NCBI RefSeq assembly: GCF_014698115.1 | Contig: NZ_JACJSJ010000042.1 | Location: 1-64,000 of the forward strand | Reading direction: 5' to 3' | Source: Nostoc sp. FACHB-973 | GTDB lineage: Bacteria; Cyanobacteriota; Cyanobacteriia; Cyanobacteriales; Nostocaceae | DNA length: 64,000 nt | Part shown: in pieces, positions 9,028 through 17,756 of the stretch | Numbering within the stretch: position 1 is the stretch's first letter | Layout of the letters: each line of letters begins with the position of its first letter | Notes under the pieces: generated by a model | Database searches by the model: none | What the model saw: only the letters and a program-made list of their open reading frames with translations | Told to the model about the DNA's origin: nothing | Made by a program: the position numbers and the translations under genes

Positions 9028-9747
9028 ATGAAACCAATCATGAATAAATTGACTCTTGGTGCGATAACTTCTGCGACTTTTGTCAGCTTATTTATTGCTG
9101 CACCTAGCTATGGCATCAGCATCAACGATTTTTTTAGTTCTATCGTATCGGATCTTCAAGGAGAAGTTTCGGAAATTCAAACCTGGGCTAAAGATGAGAT
9201 TAACAGTGGTTGGGCTGACATCAAAGAAAATGCGTCAGCTGCAATTAATAGTTCTATCGGACAATTGGGTGCGCCCGACCCGATTGCTTCGGCTGAACAA
9301 TTGAAAAATACGCTCAAAGATGATTATTCTTATCCTGTCGCCCAAGAAAAAGCACAGAAGCTGGAACGTAACCTAGCTTTGGCTTCTGTCGCTAGCGTCG
9401 TCAGCGAAAAAGGACAGCAGCAAACTCAAGAAAAAATTGATACTACTGCACAAATCGTTAAGCTTGCAAAAGATATTTCTGATGAAGCTCAGAACATGGA
9501 TGCCTCTCAAAACGTTCTCAAGGCGATCGCCGCTCAGAACGGCTTAATTGTGTCAATGTTGGCACAGCAGCGTACTGATTCTTTATCAGCCCGACAGGAC
9601 AATGCTTACTCGAACCTGATGCTGACGCAAGTGGCAGATCATCTTGACTCCCAACGGAAAAAGGAGAACTCCGAAGAAGATGGCAGATTATCTCTAGTAC
9701 ATGAAGTCATACTTAATGCACGGCTAGATCCTACTTCTGCTGACTGA
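9028..9747 (+). CDS. Secreted coiled-coil protein, VirB5-like position
   Basis: 239 residues. An N-terminal signal peptide (MKPIMNKLTL, hydrophobic stretch, cleavage near SYG) is followed by a mainly alpha-helical, Gln/Ala/Asp-rich chain without cysteines. Minor pilins of the VirB5/TraC class are periplasmic helical bundles of about this length and are encoded after VirB4. The start follows the virB4 stop by one base. The assignment rests on context and composition. The C-terminal part (QNVLKAIAAQNGLIVSMLAQQ) resembles the helical region of such proteins but is not diagnostic. Confidence 0.55.
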   Translation: MKPIMNKLTLGAITSATFVSLFIAAPSYGISINDFFSSIVSDLQGEVSEIQTWAKDEINSGWADIKENASAAINSSIGQLGAPDPIASAEQLKNTLKDDYSYPVAQEKAQKLERNLALASVASVVSEKGQQQTQEKIDTTAQIVKLAKDISDEAQNMDASQNVLKAIAAQNGLIVSMLAQQRTDSLSARQDNAYSNLMLTQVADHLDSQRKKENSEEDGRLSLVHEVILNARLDPTSAD

Positions 9748-10041
9748 TTAAAAGGTATAGAAACGCAGTAGGAGGTAAAGTTACAAGATAAAAATTCAGC
9801 ACGGGCTAAACGCCCCGCTATCCATGTACAGGAGTCAGAAGTCAGAATTTATAAAAGGTTTGATATTCCAAGTACATTTATGAGTCAAATGAGTTTTTGA
9901 TTCTTCTACTGTTCTGAATCCTGACTTCTGACTTCAGAATAGCTGAATTCTTACGTTACAAGAGCTTTCTCTTCCTATACAAACAATGAACTAGCGTTCA
10001 AATATCTGACCAAATTACTGTATTGAGCAAGGATTTAAATC
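9748..10041. repeat. Intergenic palindromic repeat inside the T4SS operon
   Basis: No gene. Between about 9790 and 9955 lies a fold-back element with GGAGTCAGAAGTCAGAATTT on the left and TCCTGACTTCTGACTTC on the right, plus the common block GGGCTAAACGCCCCGCTA. It interrupts an otherwise tight operon, so downstream transfer genes may depend on read-through or on a promoter near 9960-10040. Confidence 0.6.
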
Positions 10042-11142
10042 ATGTTTTTACTAGCCCAACTAGATGGTGGCGATTTAGCTGATTTAGCAAAAGAAAATTC
10101 AGCTTCAATAGCGCAAGGGTTTGATGAGCTTTGGAACGAGACTATTACAGGTGGTGTTTATTCAGCAATTTGTACAGTTGGTGCTTTATTTGCTGTAGCA
10201 ACACTAACTTTCTTCGTCGTTGAATGGACAAAGAAGATGATGAATGGGGAAGAGCAAAGAGCTTATACAGACTTCATTTGGCCGTTAATAGTAATTATTT
10301 TACTCAGTAATAAGGGGGATGTACTAGGAAAGTCAACTTTGGGGATTAGAAACTATATTAATAATGTAAATAATATAGTTCTTAGCGAAGCAGCGGCAGG
10401 AATTGACCTCAAGCAAGCATACGAAAGTGCATTGGGAACTGAAGCAGCACGTAGTGCTATTGGTATTGCTGTAAATAAATGTAGAAATTCATCTTTAAGT
10501 CAACAAGAAGAGATCAACTGTTTAGATCAAGCTAAAGAATATTTAACCAAAAAATATCCAGATAAGTTTAAAAAGAATAATGGAGTTTTTTCTTGGTTTG
10601 TAAATGCAGTAGATGGTGCAATCGATGCTTTTAATGATGTTAAAGATGGGAAAGCAAATGGACTTGATTTAATTTTATCTCCCATTAATGCTTTTGTTGG
10701 GTCTGCTGTTACTGACATAGTTACGATAATTTTAGTCGGAATGAATGGGGCTTATCAATGGGGAATTGAACTGACTATGCTCGTAACAGCACTGCTGGGG
10801 CCTATAGCTGTTGGTGGTTCTCTGCTACCTTACGGAGCTAAATCAATTTACAGTTGGTTAGTAGGGTATTTCAGTGTAGGTTTTGGCAAGCTCTGCTTCA
10901 ATATCATTGTTGGTTTCGCCGGGCAATTAGTCGCTGATTCTAAATCTTATCAGCCAATGTTCTTCCTATTTACAATTGGTATAATTGCGCCATTCTTAGC
11001 TACAGGTTTAGCGGCTGGTGGTGGCGTTTCTGTTTTACTTCAAATTAATAAAGCTACTGAAACTTACAGTGGGATTGCCATTGAGATTGCTAAAGGTGTT
11101 GCTACTAAAGGTGGTAGTTTAGTCGGGAAATTAGCTAAATAA
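10042..11142 (+). CDS. VirB6/TrbL-like polytopic T4SS protein
   Basis: 366 residues with several hydrophobic segments (about 45-63, 80-95, 225-260, 262-285, 290-305 and 310-335), and a central soluble region of about 100 residues containing two Cys (CRNSSLSQQEEINC). VirB6/TrbL proteins are polytopic inner-membrane channel components of this size. The position between VirB5-like and VirB8-like genes fits. The C-terminal membrane cluster, with many glycines (LAAGGGVSVLL), is typical of the family. No catalytic role. Confidence 0.65.
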   Translation: MFLLAQLDGGDLADLAKENSASIAQGFDELWNETITGGVYSAICTVGALFAVATLTFFVVEWTKKMMNGEEQRAYTDFIWPLIVIILLSNKGDVLGKSTLGIRNYINNVNNIVLSEAAAGIDLKQAYESALGTEAARSAIGIAVNKCRNSSLSQQEEINCLDQAKEYLTKKYPDKFKKNNGVFSWFVNAVDGAIDAFNDVKDGKANGLDLILSPINAFVGSAVTDIVTIILVGMNGAYQWGIELTMLVTALLGPIAVGGSLLPYGAKSIYSWLVGYFSVGFGKLCFNIIVGFAGQLVADSKSYQPMFFLFTIGIIAPFLATGLAAGGGVSVLLQINKATETYSGIAIEIAKGVATKGGSLVGKLAK

Positions 11143-11147
11143 AACCT

Positions 11148-11939
11148 ATGTTGAATCCCAAAAATAAAACTCAACCAAAAGAACCATTACAATTACTTAG
11201 TTACAACAAATATGTAACAACAAGAGTTGGGATAATTTCTCTAGCTGGATTTTCAATGGCTGCGCTTTCTCTGTTATTACAATTTCTAAGTTATGGAGCG
11301 ATTAGTGTTTTAAATAAAAAACAGTTGGCATTAGTACAACTCTCATCAGGAGAGACAATTGCCGCTAGAGCAGTAGACCCAAAAGAACGGTCTGATGAAG
11401 TAATTAAAAAATTTGTATCTGATACATTTATTACTACGTTTAATTGGGATGGATTAGTAAAAGCATTTAATGAGAAAGGAGAACCTATCACTAAGCAAGA
11501 TACTGGGGTAGAAGTAGGCAGAGTTAATAATAAATCTAATAGTAGGGTTACGACTAGAGCCTATGATGCTGCATTTGCTTTAAGTGAAAATGAAGGATTT
11601 CGCCCCGCCTTTCTCAAGAAATTAGCATCAATCACTCCGATAGGTGTATTCAATGGTGATACTCAAGTATCTTTAATTCCTAGATTCATATCCCAACCAC
11701 GTCAAATTAAATCAGGGAAATGGGAAATAGATTTTATTGGTACGCTGGTAACTTTTGAGCGTGAATATAACTCAGGTAAAGGAATTGCTTTCAACAAAAC
11801 CGTTACAGTTTCTTCAATTTCTAATCCAGAATATATCCCAGCTAATACCACTGAGTTAGCTAAGAAGATTTATGCAGCCCGTCACGCCGGATTAGAAATT
11901 ACAGAAATTGTAGATTTAAACTTCGGGAGAAAGAAATGA
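11148..11939 (+). CDS. VirB8-like T4SS bitopic protein
   Basis: 263 residues: a short cytoplasmic N-terminus, one hydrophobic segment (about 28-52), then a periplasmic domain of about 200 residues. VirB8/TraE proteins have this layout and nucleate the channel. The gene starts five bases after the VirB6-like stop and its end overlaps the next start (ATGA type). Sequence similarity cannot be judged by eye, so the call rests on topology, length and position between the B6- and B10-like genes. Confidence 0.6.
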   Translation: MLNPKNKTQPKEPLQLLSYNKYVTTRVGIISLAGFSMAALSLLLQFLSYGAISVLNKKQLALVQLSSGETIAARAVDPKERSDEVIKKFVSDTFITTFNWDGLVKAFNEKGEPITKQDTGVEVGRVNNKSNSRVTTRAYDAAFALSENEGFRPAFLKKLASITPIGVFNGDTQVSLIPRFISQPRQIKSGKWEIDFIGTLVTFEREYNSGKGIAFNKTVTVSSISNPEYIPANTTELAKKIYAARHAGLEITEIVDLNFGRKK

Positions 11940-13489
11940 GTGAAAACAACAGTAAAGGGTCTGGATCAACTATAGACAAATTACTAAGTATGGGTGATGC
12001 TGACCATAAAAATAACCCTGACAAACAGCTAGAACCGGAAAGTTTATTAGTTCCTACTAAGCACAATTTTGTTACTTCTCCTTGGTCACGATTAGGGATA
12101 ATTGCTGTGCCTTTTGGAGTTGGATTTTTAGCTATATTTTTGATACTCAATGGAGTATTTAATCCTTCTCCACCGGAAAAGATTGCTCAAAAGCCAGGGG
12201 AAACTATTACTGCTACAGAACAAACACAAGATAGTGAGGGGGATGGTGACGCTCGTGCAAAACTAGCTCTGTCGGATCAAGAAGATGAGTTAGGTCGCAT
12301 TAACAAAAATAAATTTGACCAACCAGCGCCAGTACCAGTTTCAGTAAACCAAAAGGTCGTGCCATCTAGCCCACCATCTCCACGACCTGCGCCACGTCCT
12401 GTTCAAAATATACAACCACGTCGCGTAGTTCAGACTACATCACAACCGATTAGAACCTACACTCAGCCATTAACACGCACGAGTTTTTCTCCAAGACCTT
12501 CTATGGGAACGCGGGCAGTAGCGCCCCTAGATCCCCTTGAACAATTGAACAAACTCCGCAGCATCGGTTCTTACGGCAAAATTGCTTATGCCGAAACTAG
12601 CACCAGCAAGCAATCTTCATTAGATCCGGATCTTGCTCAAGTAGTTCAAAATCAACCGAATGAACAAACACATACAAATAATCTTGACCAAACCACGCCG
12701 CAAAACTCAAGCGGCTCGATTGAAAAGATCCGCCCCAAGTGGAAAGCGATTTCTAAAGTTAACAAGATTACTTTAGCTAACAATTATTTACCTCAAGAAA
12801 GCCAAATTCTTCGAGGTAAACAAACTCGTTATTTGACAGTTGGCTCATTTGCTACTGGTGTGATTGTTACCCCATTAGTTCAAACCACAGTTAATAGTTC
12901 AGGACTTGGACAGACACAAACACCAACCTCTAATAACACTAAATCTATTGCTAGACTGCAAGAGGATTTACGCGATAACTATGGGCAAGTGGCAATCCCT
13001 TCGGGAACAATATTTGCAGTCGAATTAGCTTCGGTTGATGGGGGCAGTTACGCTATCGCCTATGTTCAGGGCATTATCAAAGATAATACAGAATATCCTA
13101 TTTCTGCGGGTGCGATTTCCGTGACTGGGGAAGGTGGTAGACCCCTGTTGGCTCGGAGATTTCAGGACAGGGGTGGCGAGATTGCCCGTAGTGACTTGTT
13201 TGGTGGCGCTGTGTCTGCATTGGGGAAGGTTGGGGAGATTATGAACCAACCGGATAGTGAAGAAGAAATTCTTGATGAATCCACAGGCAGGATTCGCACA
13301 CGTAGTAGTGGCAATCAGCGCAATATTACTGGTGCGTTAATGTCAGGTTTTTTTGGTCAAGTTAGTCAAAATCTTAGTCAACGCAATCAACGTGCTACTA
13401 AAGAAATTACTTCTCGCCCTAATACTTGGTTTATTCCACAGGGAACCAAAGTTACCTTTAATGTAAATCGCTCTTTGGAGTTGCCATGA
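11936..13489 (+). CDS. VirB10/TrbI-like T4SS scaffold protein
   Basis: 517 residues. A cytoplasmic N-terminus and a single membrane segment (about 55-73) are followed by a long Pro/Gln/Arg-rich linker (about 120-200), then a C-terminal beta-rich domain. In that domain IPSGTIFAVELASVDGGS and, at the end, WFIPQGTKVTFNVNR match the pattern of TrbI/VirB10 domains, which read 'IPaGT...' early and 'i.rG..l.v.v.rdL' at the end. VirB10 spans both membranes and links energy to the outer-membrane pore. The gene overlaps both neighbours by four bases, indicating translational coupling. Confidence 0.8.
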   Translation: MSENNSKGSGSTIDKLLSMGDADHKNNPDKQLEPESLLVPTKHNFVTSPWSRLGIIAVPFGVGFLAIFLILNGVFNPSPPEKIAQKPGETITATEQTQDSEGDGDARAKLALSDQEDELGRINKNKFDQPAPVPVSVNQKVVPSSPPSPRPAPRPVQNIQPRRVVQTTSQPIRTYTQPLTRTSFSPRPSMGTRAVAPLDPLEQLNKLRSIGSYGKIAYAETSTSKQSSLDPDLAQVVQNQPNEQTHTNNLDQTTPQNSSGSIEKIRPKWKAISKVNKITLANNYLPQESQILRGKQTRYLTVGSFATGVIVTPLVQTTVNSSGLGQTQTPTSNNTKSIARLQEDLRDNYGQVAIPSGTIFAVELASVDGGSYAIAYVQGIIKDNTEYPISAGAISVTGEGGRPLLARRFQDRGGEIARSDLFGGAVSALGKVGEIMNQPDSEEEILDESTGRIRTRSSGNQRNITGALMSGFFGQVSQNLSQRNQRATKEITSRPNTWFIPQGTKVTFNVNRSLELP

Positions 13490-14232
13490 AAAGCGTAATT
13501 AACACAGTTACAAGCGGCACTCTAGCGTTGGCTCTCGCCCTGACTCCAATATCCACAATTGCCGCTCCAGTTGTTCGCACCATCTTTCAATCAATGGCTA
13601 GTGGAGAGCAGGCCAAACTACAAACTATTAACGTTTGGAATGGTCACGGGGTAGCAATTTCTTTCTATGAAATTGGCGAGACAATTAAAAAGGTTTGGTT
13701 AGATGACCCATCGCAAATTCTGCTTGACACAGACGGTTGCTTAGAGGGACTGGATCAGAATTGCTCTAAAGGAGGTGCTGGGCTAATTCATTTGCGGCGG
13801 ATCAAGAGAGTAAACATTCCCGGAATACCGCAAACATCTACCACTTTGTTAACAGTAGTTACGGAGTCATCCTCTGGTGAACGCAAGACTTACAGTTTTC
13901 GACTAGCAACAAGTAATGGCACTCCTAAATATAGTCAGGTGACAATCAAGCTCGATGTGGCACGAGAACAAACAATCCTAAAACCTCAATTGCAATCATT
14001 AGTTAAAACACAGCAAACAATTAACCAAATTCGAGGCGGTATTGTTGTTGCTATTAGAAGTGGATGGATGAATCAGCAAGATGAACTACACCAACGCTTG
14101 CAAAAGTTAATCGGTTATTTACAAGCAGGGGATGACATTTCTACTGCTGCTAATAAGGCTTCTGTCTCTCAAGACTTAGTTAACAAATTAATTGCTTTGA
14201 GCTATAGTTCTGATAATTTAACACGGCGGTAA
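13486..14232 (+). CDS. VirB9/TraK-like secreted T4SS protein, tentative
   Basis: 248 residues with a signal peptide (cleavage near TIAA about residue 27). The N-terminal half has a beta-rich pattern with ISFYEIGETIKKVWLDDPSQ and later GLIHLRRIKRVNIPG. Gram-negative VirB9/TrbG/TraK proteins have an N-terminal strand domain with a similar ytpg.v..i.l.dp pattern and pair with VirB10 in the outer-membrane core complex. The gene overlaps the VirB10-like gene by four bases. The C-terminal third is helical (TINQIRGGIVVAI region), which is not typical of VirB9, so this is a position-plus-pattern call. Confidence 0.5.
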   Translation: MKSVINTVTSGTLALALALTPISTIAAPVVRTIFQSMASGEQAKLQTINVWNGHGVAISFYEIGETIKKVWLDDPSQILLDTDGCLEGLDQNCSKGGAGLIHLRRIKRVNIPGIPQTSTTLLTVVTESSSGERKTYSFRLATSNGTPKYSQVTIKLDVAREQTILKPQLQSLVKTQQTINQIRGGIVVAIRSGWMNQQDELHQRLQKLIGYLQAGDDISTAANKASVSQDLVNKLIALSYSSDNLTRR

Positions 14233-14238
14233 TGGCTT

Positions 14239-15438
14239 ATGAAATCATCTTTACGATCCAATGATAACGCTTTACGTTACTTCATTTTTTTTGGTTTAGT
14301 AGGTAGCTTATTTATTCATAGTTTCATAAAGTATGGTCTATTGAACTCTTTTGTAGGGTTTTTGCTGCCCAGGGCTTCGGCACAAGTACCCATTGTAAAT
14401 TCACCCAATGGGTTTACTCCTGATTGGTCGCGTTTGAAATTCGGCGACATGATTATTTCTGAAAGTAGCAGTGTTACCTACCCAGGTACAAGAGGTACAG
14501 AAACTAGAACCTGGACGGCAGGACAAAGCATTAGCGAGTTTATGGAACTGGGGGATTTTGAAACACCTCAATTAGCAATAGAAAATTTAAATCTCTCAAC
14601 CATAGCTTCAGTACAAGGAATCAGTTTAAGTGGGTTAACATTAGATGATTTTCAATTAACTCAATGGCAAACTTTAGCATCTTTAACCAAAGCGATCCCT
14701 GGTTTAGGTAATAGAAATGTCAGAAGTGTTGAACCTGTCAGCGATTTCTTGAGAAGATTTGGAATTACTGGAGGCACAATAGGTAACGCCAGCCGAAATT
14801 CTCGTTTACGTGACGTTCCATTAGGAAGAGTAATAAATTTAAAAAATTACTCACTAACATCTATTTCCGACATTCAAAACACATCTATTAATAGATTTGA
14901 GAATTGGCAAGACTCCAAAATTAATGGAGTACCTGGATTGTCCACTCTCACCTGGGATAACCTACCAGGACTGCGAACACTTGACCTTTCATTTGTTGCC
15001 AAAGTTGATCTGCCATTGGGAGATATTGAAGCTAACCGTACCCGCTCCATATCTGGTAGCTACCAAGATGGCTTTAATGTTCCCTGTCTACAAAATAATT
15101 GCGCTCATACGGAAATGTCAGGCATTGGTAAGACTACTGGAACACAGTGGATATCCGGGAATTTCCAAAAGGTTAATGGTGGATTTGGCATTTTAAAAGC
15201 TCTTAATAATGGTAAAGAGCCTACTGGCAGGAACCCCTTTGGCTCTAGTTTTAAGCAAGTAGTTTGGAATATTAATGAAGCGAGTGGTTCTGTCGAGACT
15301 GCTATGTTTTTCCGCATCTGCAAAACTATACCCTTCATTGGTCGCACTTGCAGCCCCTACTTCATAGGGCCTGTACCTTTTATTGAGTACCAGGAGAAAG
15401 ACCCTATCGTTCTTGGGCAACCTAATTCTCTACCTTAA
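14239..15438 (+). CDS. Transfer-operon secreted protein of unknown family
   Basis: 399 residues. An uncleaved or cleaved N-terminal hydrophobic segment (about 14-32) and an ASAQ-like site near residue 50 point to export. The middle has a run of similar short leucine-rich segments (NLSTIASVQGISLSGLTLDD and related) that repeat with an LxxL-x-S pattern. The C-terminal part carries four cysteines in pairs (CLQNNC and CKTIPFIGRTC), suggesting disulfides outside the cytoplasm. I do not recognise a family. Its place between the VirB9-like and VirD4 genes, with only a few bases either side, makes it part of the transfer apparatus, possibly a pilus-tip or mating-pair protein. Confidence 0.6.
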   Translation: MKSSLRSNDNALRYFIFFGLVGSLFIHSFIKYGLLNSFVGFLLPRASAQVPIVNSPNGFTPDWSRLKFGDMIISESSSVTYPGTRGTETRTWTAGQSISEFMELGDFETPQLAIENLNLSTIASVQGISLSGLTLDDFQLTQWQTLASLTKAIPGLGNRNVRSVEPVSDFLRRFGITGGTIGNASRNSRLRDVPLGRVINLKNYSLTSISDIQNTSINRFENWQDSKINGVPGLSTLTWDNLPGLRTLDLSFVAKVDLPLGDIEANRTRSISGSYQDGFNVPCLQNNCAHTEMSGIGKTTGTQWISGNFQKVNGGFGILKALNNGKEPTGRNPFGSSFKQVVWNINEASGSVETAMFFRICKTIPFIGRTCSPYFIGPVPFIEYQEKDPIVLGQPNSLP

Positions 15439-15440
15439 AT

Positions 15441-17216
15441 ATGAGCAAATCTTTCAAAGTAAATAGCGCTAATCCTCAAGGATTTCGATTTGAGCAATTA
15501 CAAAATCCTTCAGACGCAATTGGCAAATACACTCATCATTTATTTACCCCCAATGGGCTAACAGTTTTGTCTTTACTTGGTGCTTATATTTTGATGAGGG
15601 TATTTTTTGGCGATGGTAACAAGAAGAAAATTGCTACTTCTTATTGGGGTGGAGCTAAAGAAACTGCTACTGCTCAGAAAAAGGCTATCTTGCAAATTGC
15701 CAATCCCCAATGTGATAGTGCGGCACTTTACATTGGTAAGCATCAGGGAAAAGGTGGTGGCACTACTTTCTATATCCCTGATGTGCAAAGAGGTACGGCA
15801 GTCATCGGCGCTCCTGGTAGTGGAAAAACATTCAGCGCCATTAACCCAATGATTTACTCGGCAATTGATCAGGAATTTCCATGTATAGTCTACGACTTTA
15901 AGTATCCTTCTCAAGCGAAAGTTGCTGCCTACGCCAAATACAAGGGCTATGATGTTCACATCTTTGCACCGGGATTCCCTGAATCTGAAGTCTGCAATCC
16001 TTTAGATTTTCTCCGGGATAGTAGTGATGCCGAATCGTCCCGACAAATTTCAACCGTCATCAATAAGAATTTCCGACTTCTGGGCAATTCAACTGAAGAT
16101 GGGTTCTTTGGCCCTTCGGGGGATCAGCTGACTCAGGCAATTCTAATGTTAGCTAAAGAGTTCGGTCAATTCGCAGATGTTATGACTTGCGCCGCGATAC
16201 TTTCTAGCGAACAAATGGTCAAACGCCTGATGGCTGCTTCTCTCAATCCTTGGGTAAAAATTGCCTTTGGGCAACTGTTCAGTTCTGCTGCATCTGAAAA
16301 GACTGTTGCAGGCATTGTTGCAACTGCCAGTATTATGTTTACTCGCTTTATGGCCAAAAACACACTAGGCTGCTTCATTGGAAAGACGACTTTACCTTTA
16401 GAAATTAAAGGTAAGCAAATGATTATCTTTGGGTTGGATAGAGAGCGCCGAGATGCAGTAGGGCCTCTCATGACCAGCATTTTACACATGACCATCGCCC
16501 GTAACATTGCCAAAAAGCGACTTGATCCACTCATCGTTGCACTGGATGAATTACCCTCGATTTACTTACCTGACCTGTACAGATGGCTCAACGAATCTCG
16601 TTCTGAGGGCTTCTGCGGTATTATCGGCTTCCAAAATATGGGGCAGCTTGAGAAAAATTACGGTAAAGATATCGCTAAAGCTATCCTTGGCGCTTGCAGC
16701 ACTAAGTTTATATTCAATCCTGGTGAGAACGAGTCGGCGCAATTATTCTCCAACTTCTTGGGTGATGAAGAGATTAAGTACAAGCAAAAAAGCCGTTCTA
16801 CTGGGGGTAAAAATAATAGCACGAGCATCAGCGACCAAGAAAAAACGAGAAAGCTTTTTGAATCGGCTCAATTTCTGAAGTTAATTGCTGGTAAATGCGT
16901 TTTCATTAACCCAACTTATGCTAATAAAAAGGAAGGTTCAGTTCCACTGTTGAAAACTATTAAAATTTCTCAGCCTCTCAAAAATATTGAGAAATACAAT
17001 CAACTAAAATGGGCGAGAATTGTTAGTTTACTAGCTAGGAGAAGTACGCAGAAATTTCCCTCTGGGCAAGATTTAGCTTTGCGAGTTAACCAAGTTGAGT
17101 TACGCTTTCCCATTCCCCAAAATCCTCAAGCTGTTTCTAATAATCCCGGTCTGACATCAAAAAAAGTTGGCAGCATGGTTAATCAAGACCAAGTTCCTTC
17201 TGATATCGGGTTTTAA
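15441..17216 (+). CDS. virD4: Type IV coupling protein (VirD4/TraG/TraD)
   Basis: 591 residues. A hydrophobic segment near residues 35-52 is followed by a RecA-like ATPase with Walker A GAPGSGKT at 123-130 and Walker B IVALDELP (D369, E370), then the conserved GFQNMGQLEKNYG block typical of coupling proteins ('i.Qs.~ql...yG'). It links the relaxosome to the secretion channel and pumps the DNA strand. Its start is two bases after the preceding stop. Only one clear membrane helix is visible, rather than the usual two. Both nucleotide-binding motifs are intact. Confidence 0.9.
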   Translation: MSKSFKVNSANPQGFRFEQLQNPSDAIGKYTHHLFTPNGLTVLSLLGAYILMRVFFGDGNKKKIATSYWGGAKETATAQKKAILQIANPQCDSAALYIGKHQGKGGGTTFYIPDVQRGTAVIGAPGSGKTFSAINPMIYSAIDQEFPCIVYDFKYPSQAKVAAYAKYKGYDVHIFAPGFPESEVCNPLDFLRDSSDAESSRQISTVINKNFRLLGNSTEDGFFGPSGDQLTQAILMLAKEFGQFADVMTCAAILSSEQMVKRLMAASLNPWVKIAFGQLFSSAASEKTVAGIVATASIMFTRFMAKNTLGCFIGKTTLPLEIKGKQMIIFGLDRERRDAVGPLMTSILHMTIARNIAKKRLDPLIVALDELPSIYLPDLYRWLNESRSEGFCGIIGFQNMGQLEKNYGKDIAKAILGACSTKFIFNPGENESAQLFSNFLGDEEIKYKQKSRSTGGKNNSTSISDQEKTRKLFESAQFLKLIAGKCVFINPTYANKKEGSVPLLKTIKISQPLKNIEKYNQLKWARIVSLLARRSTQKFPSGQDLALRVNQVELRFPIPQNPQAVSNNPGLTSKKVGSMVNQDQVPSDIGF

Positions 17217-17220
17217 TATT

Positions 17221-17709
17221 ATGAAAATGACTATTGAAGAATTGAAGATTGATAATTTTGAATTAATTAAAACTTTATCTCAACAGTATATTTTCGCTAA
17301 TGGTAGTTTCATTGACATTAATCTGACTCCAACTCAAATCATTGACAATTTTAATACCTTGTCTGGAACTAGACCAAGACTTAAGAGTTTGGGAATCTAT
17401 ATTGTCATCAGTTTGAAAAATATTTATATTAACCTAAATCAACAATTATGTATTCAAATTGTTAATCAATATATTCATGGTATTGGCTGGTATGATTTGC
17501 AGTACATTTGTTTTTTTGATATTAATCCAAGTAACGTTTACATTCATATTATTTTTAATCGGGTTACTCCCCAAGGTAAGCTCATTGATATAAAATACTT
17601 GGGGGCTAACTGGCAACAATATGAGGTTTTACGTCAATCTTGTTCTCGGATCTTAGAAAACCCTGCTAATAATAAATATTTACAGAGACGCTGCAACTGT
17701 TGTCCCTAA
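17221..17709 (+). CDS. Degenerate relaxase-fold protein (MobA/VirD2-like, catalytic His lost)
   Basis: 162 residues from the ATG at 17221, four bases after the coupling-protein stop. The run FFDINPSNVYIHIIFNRV (residues 98-115) followed by PQGK matches the relaxase third motif, whose usual form is HxDxxxxHxHIxxNRV then DGK, but the first His is Phe99 and the second is missing; only H109 is kept. The preceding IYIVISL strand and the following WQQYEVLR helix also fit that fold. The metal site is therefore broken and nicking activity is unlikely. A structural or adaptor role next to VirD4 is an inference. The gene is strongly AT-rich compared with neighbours. Confidence 0.5.
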   Translation: MKMTIEELKIDNFELIKTLSQQYIFANGSFIDINLTPTQIIDNFNTLSGTRPRLKSLGIYIVISLKNIYINLNQQLCIQIVNQYIHGIGWYDLQYICFFDINPSNVYIHIIFNRVTPQGKLIDIKYLGANWQQYEVLRQSCSRILENPANNKYLQRRCNCCP

Positions 17710-17756
17710 ATAAGAGTACATCACAACGCACAGTATATAAATAACTAACAAAAAAT

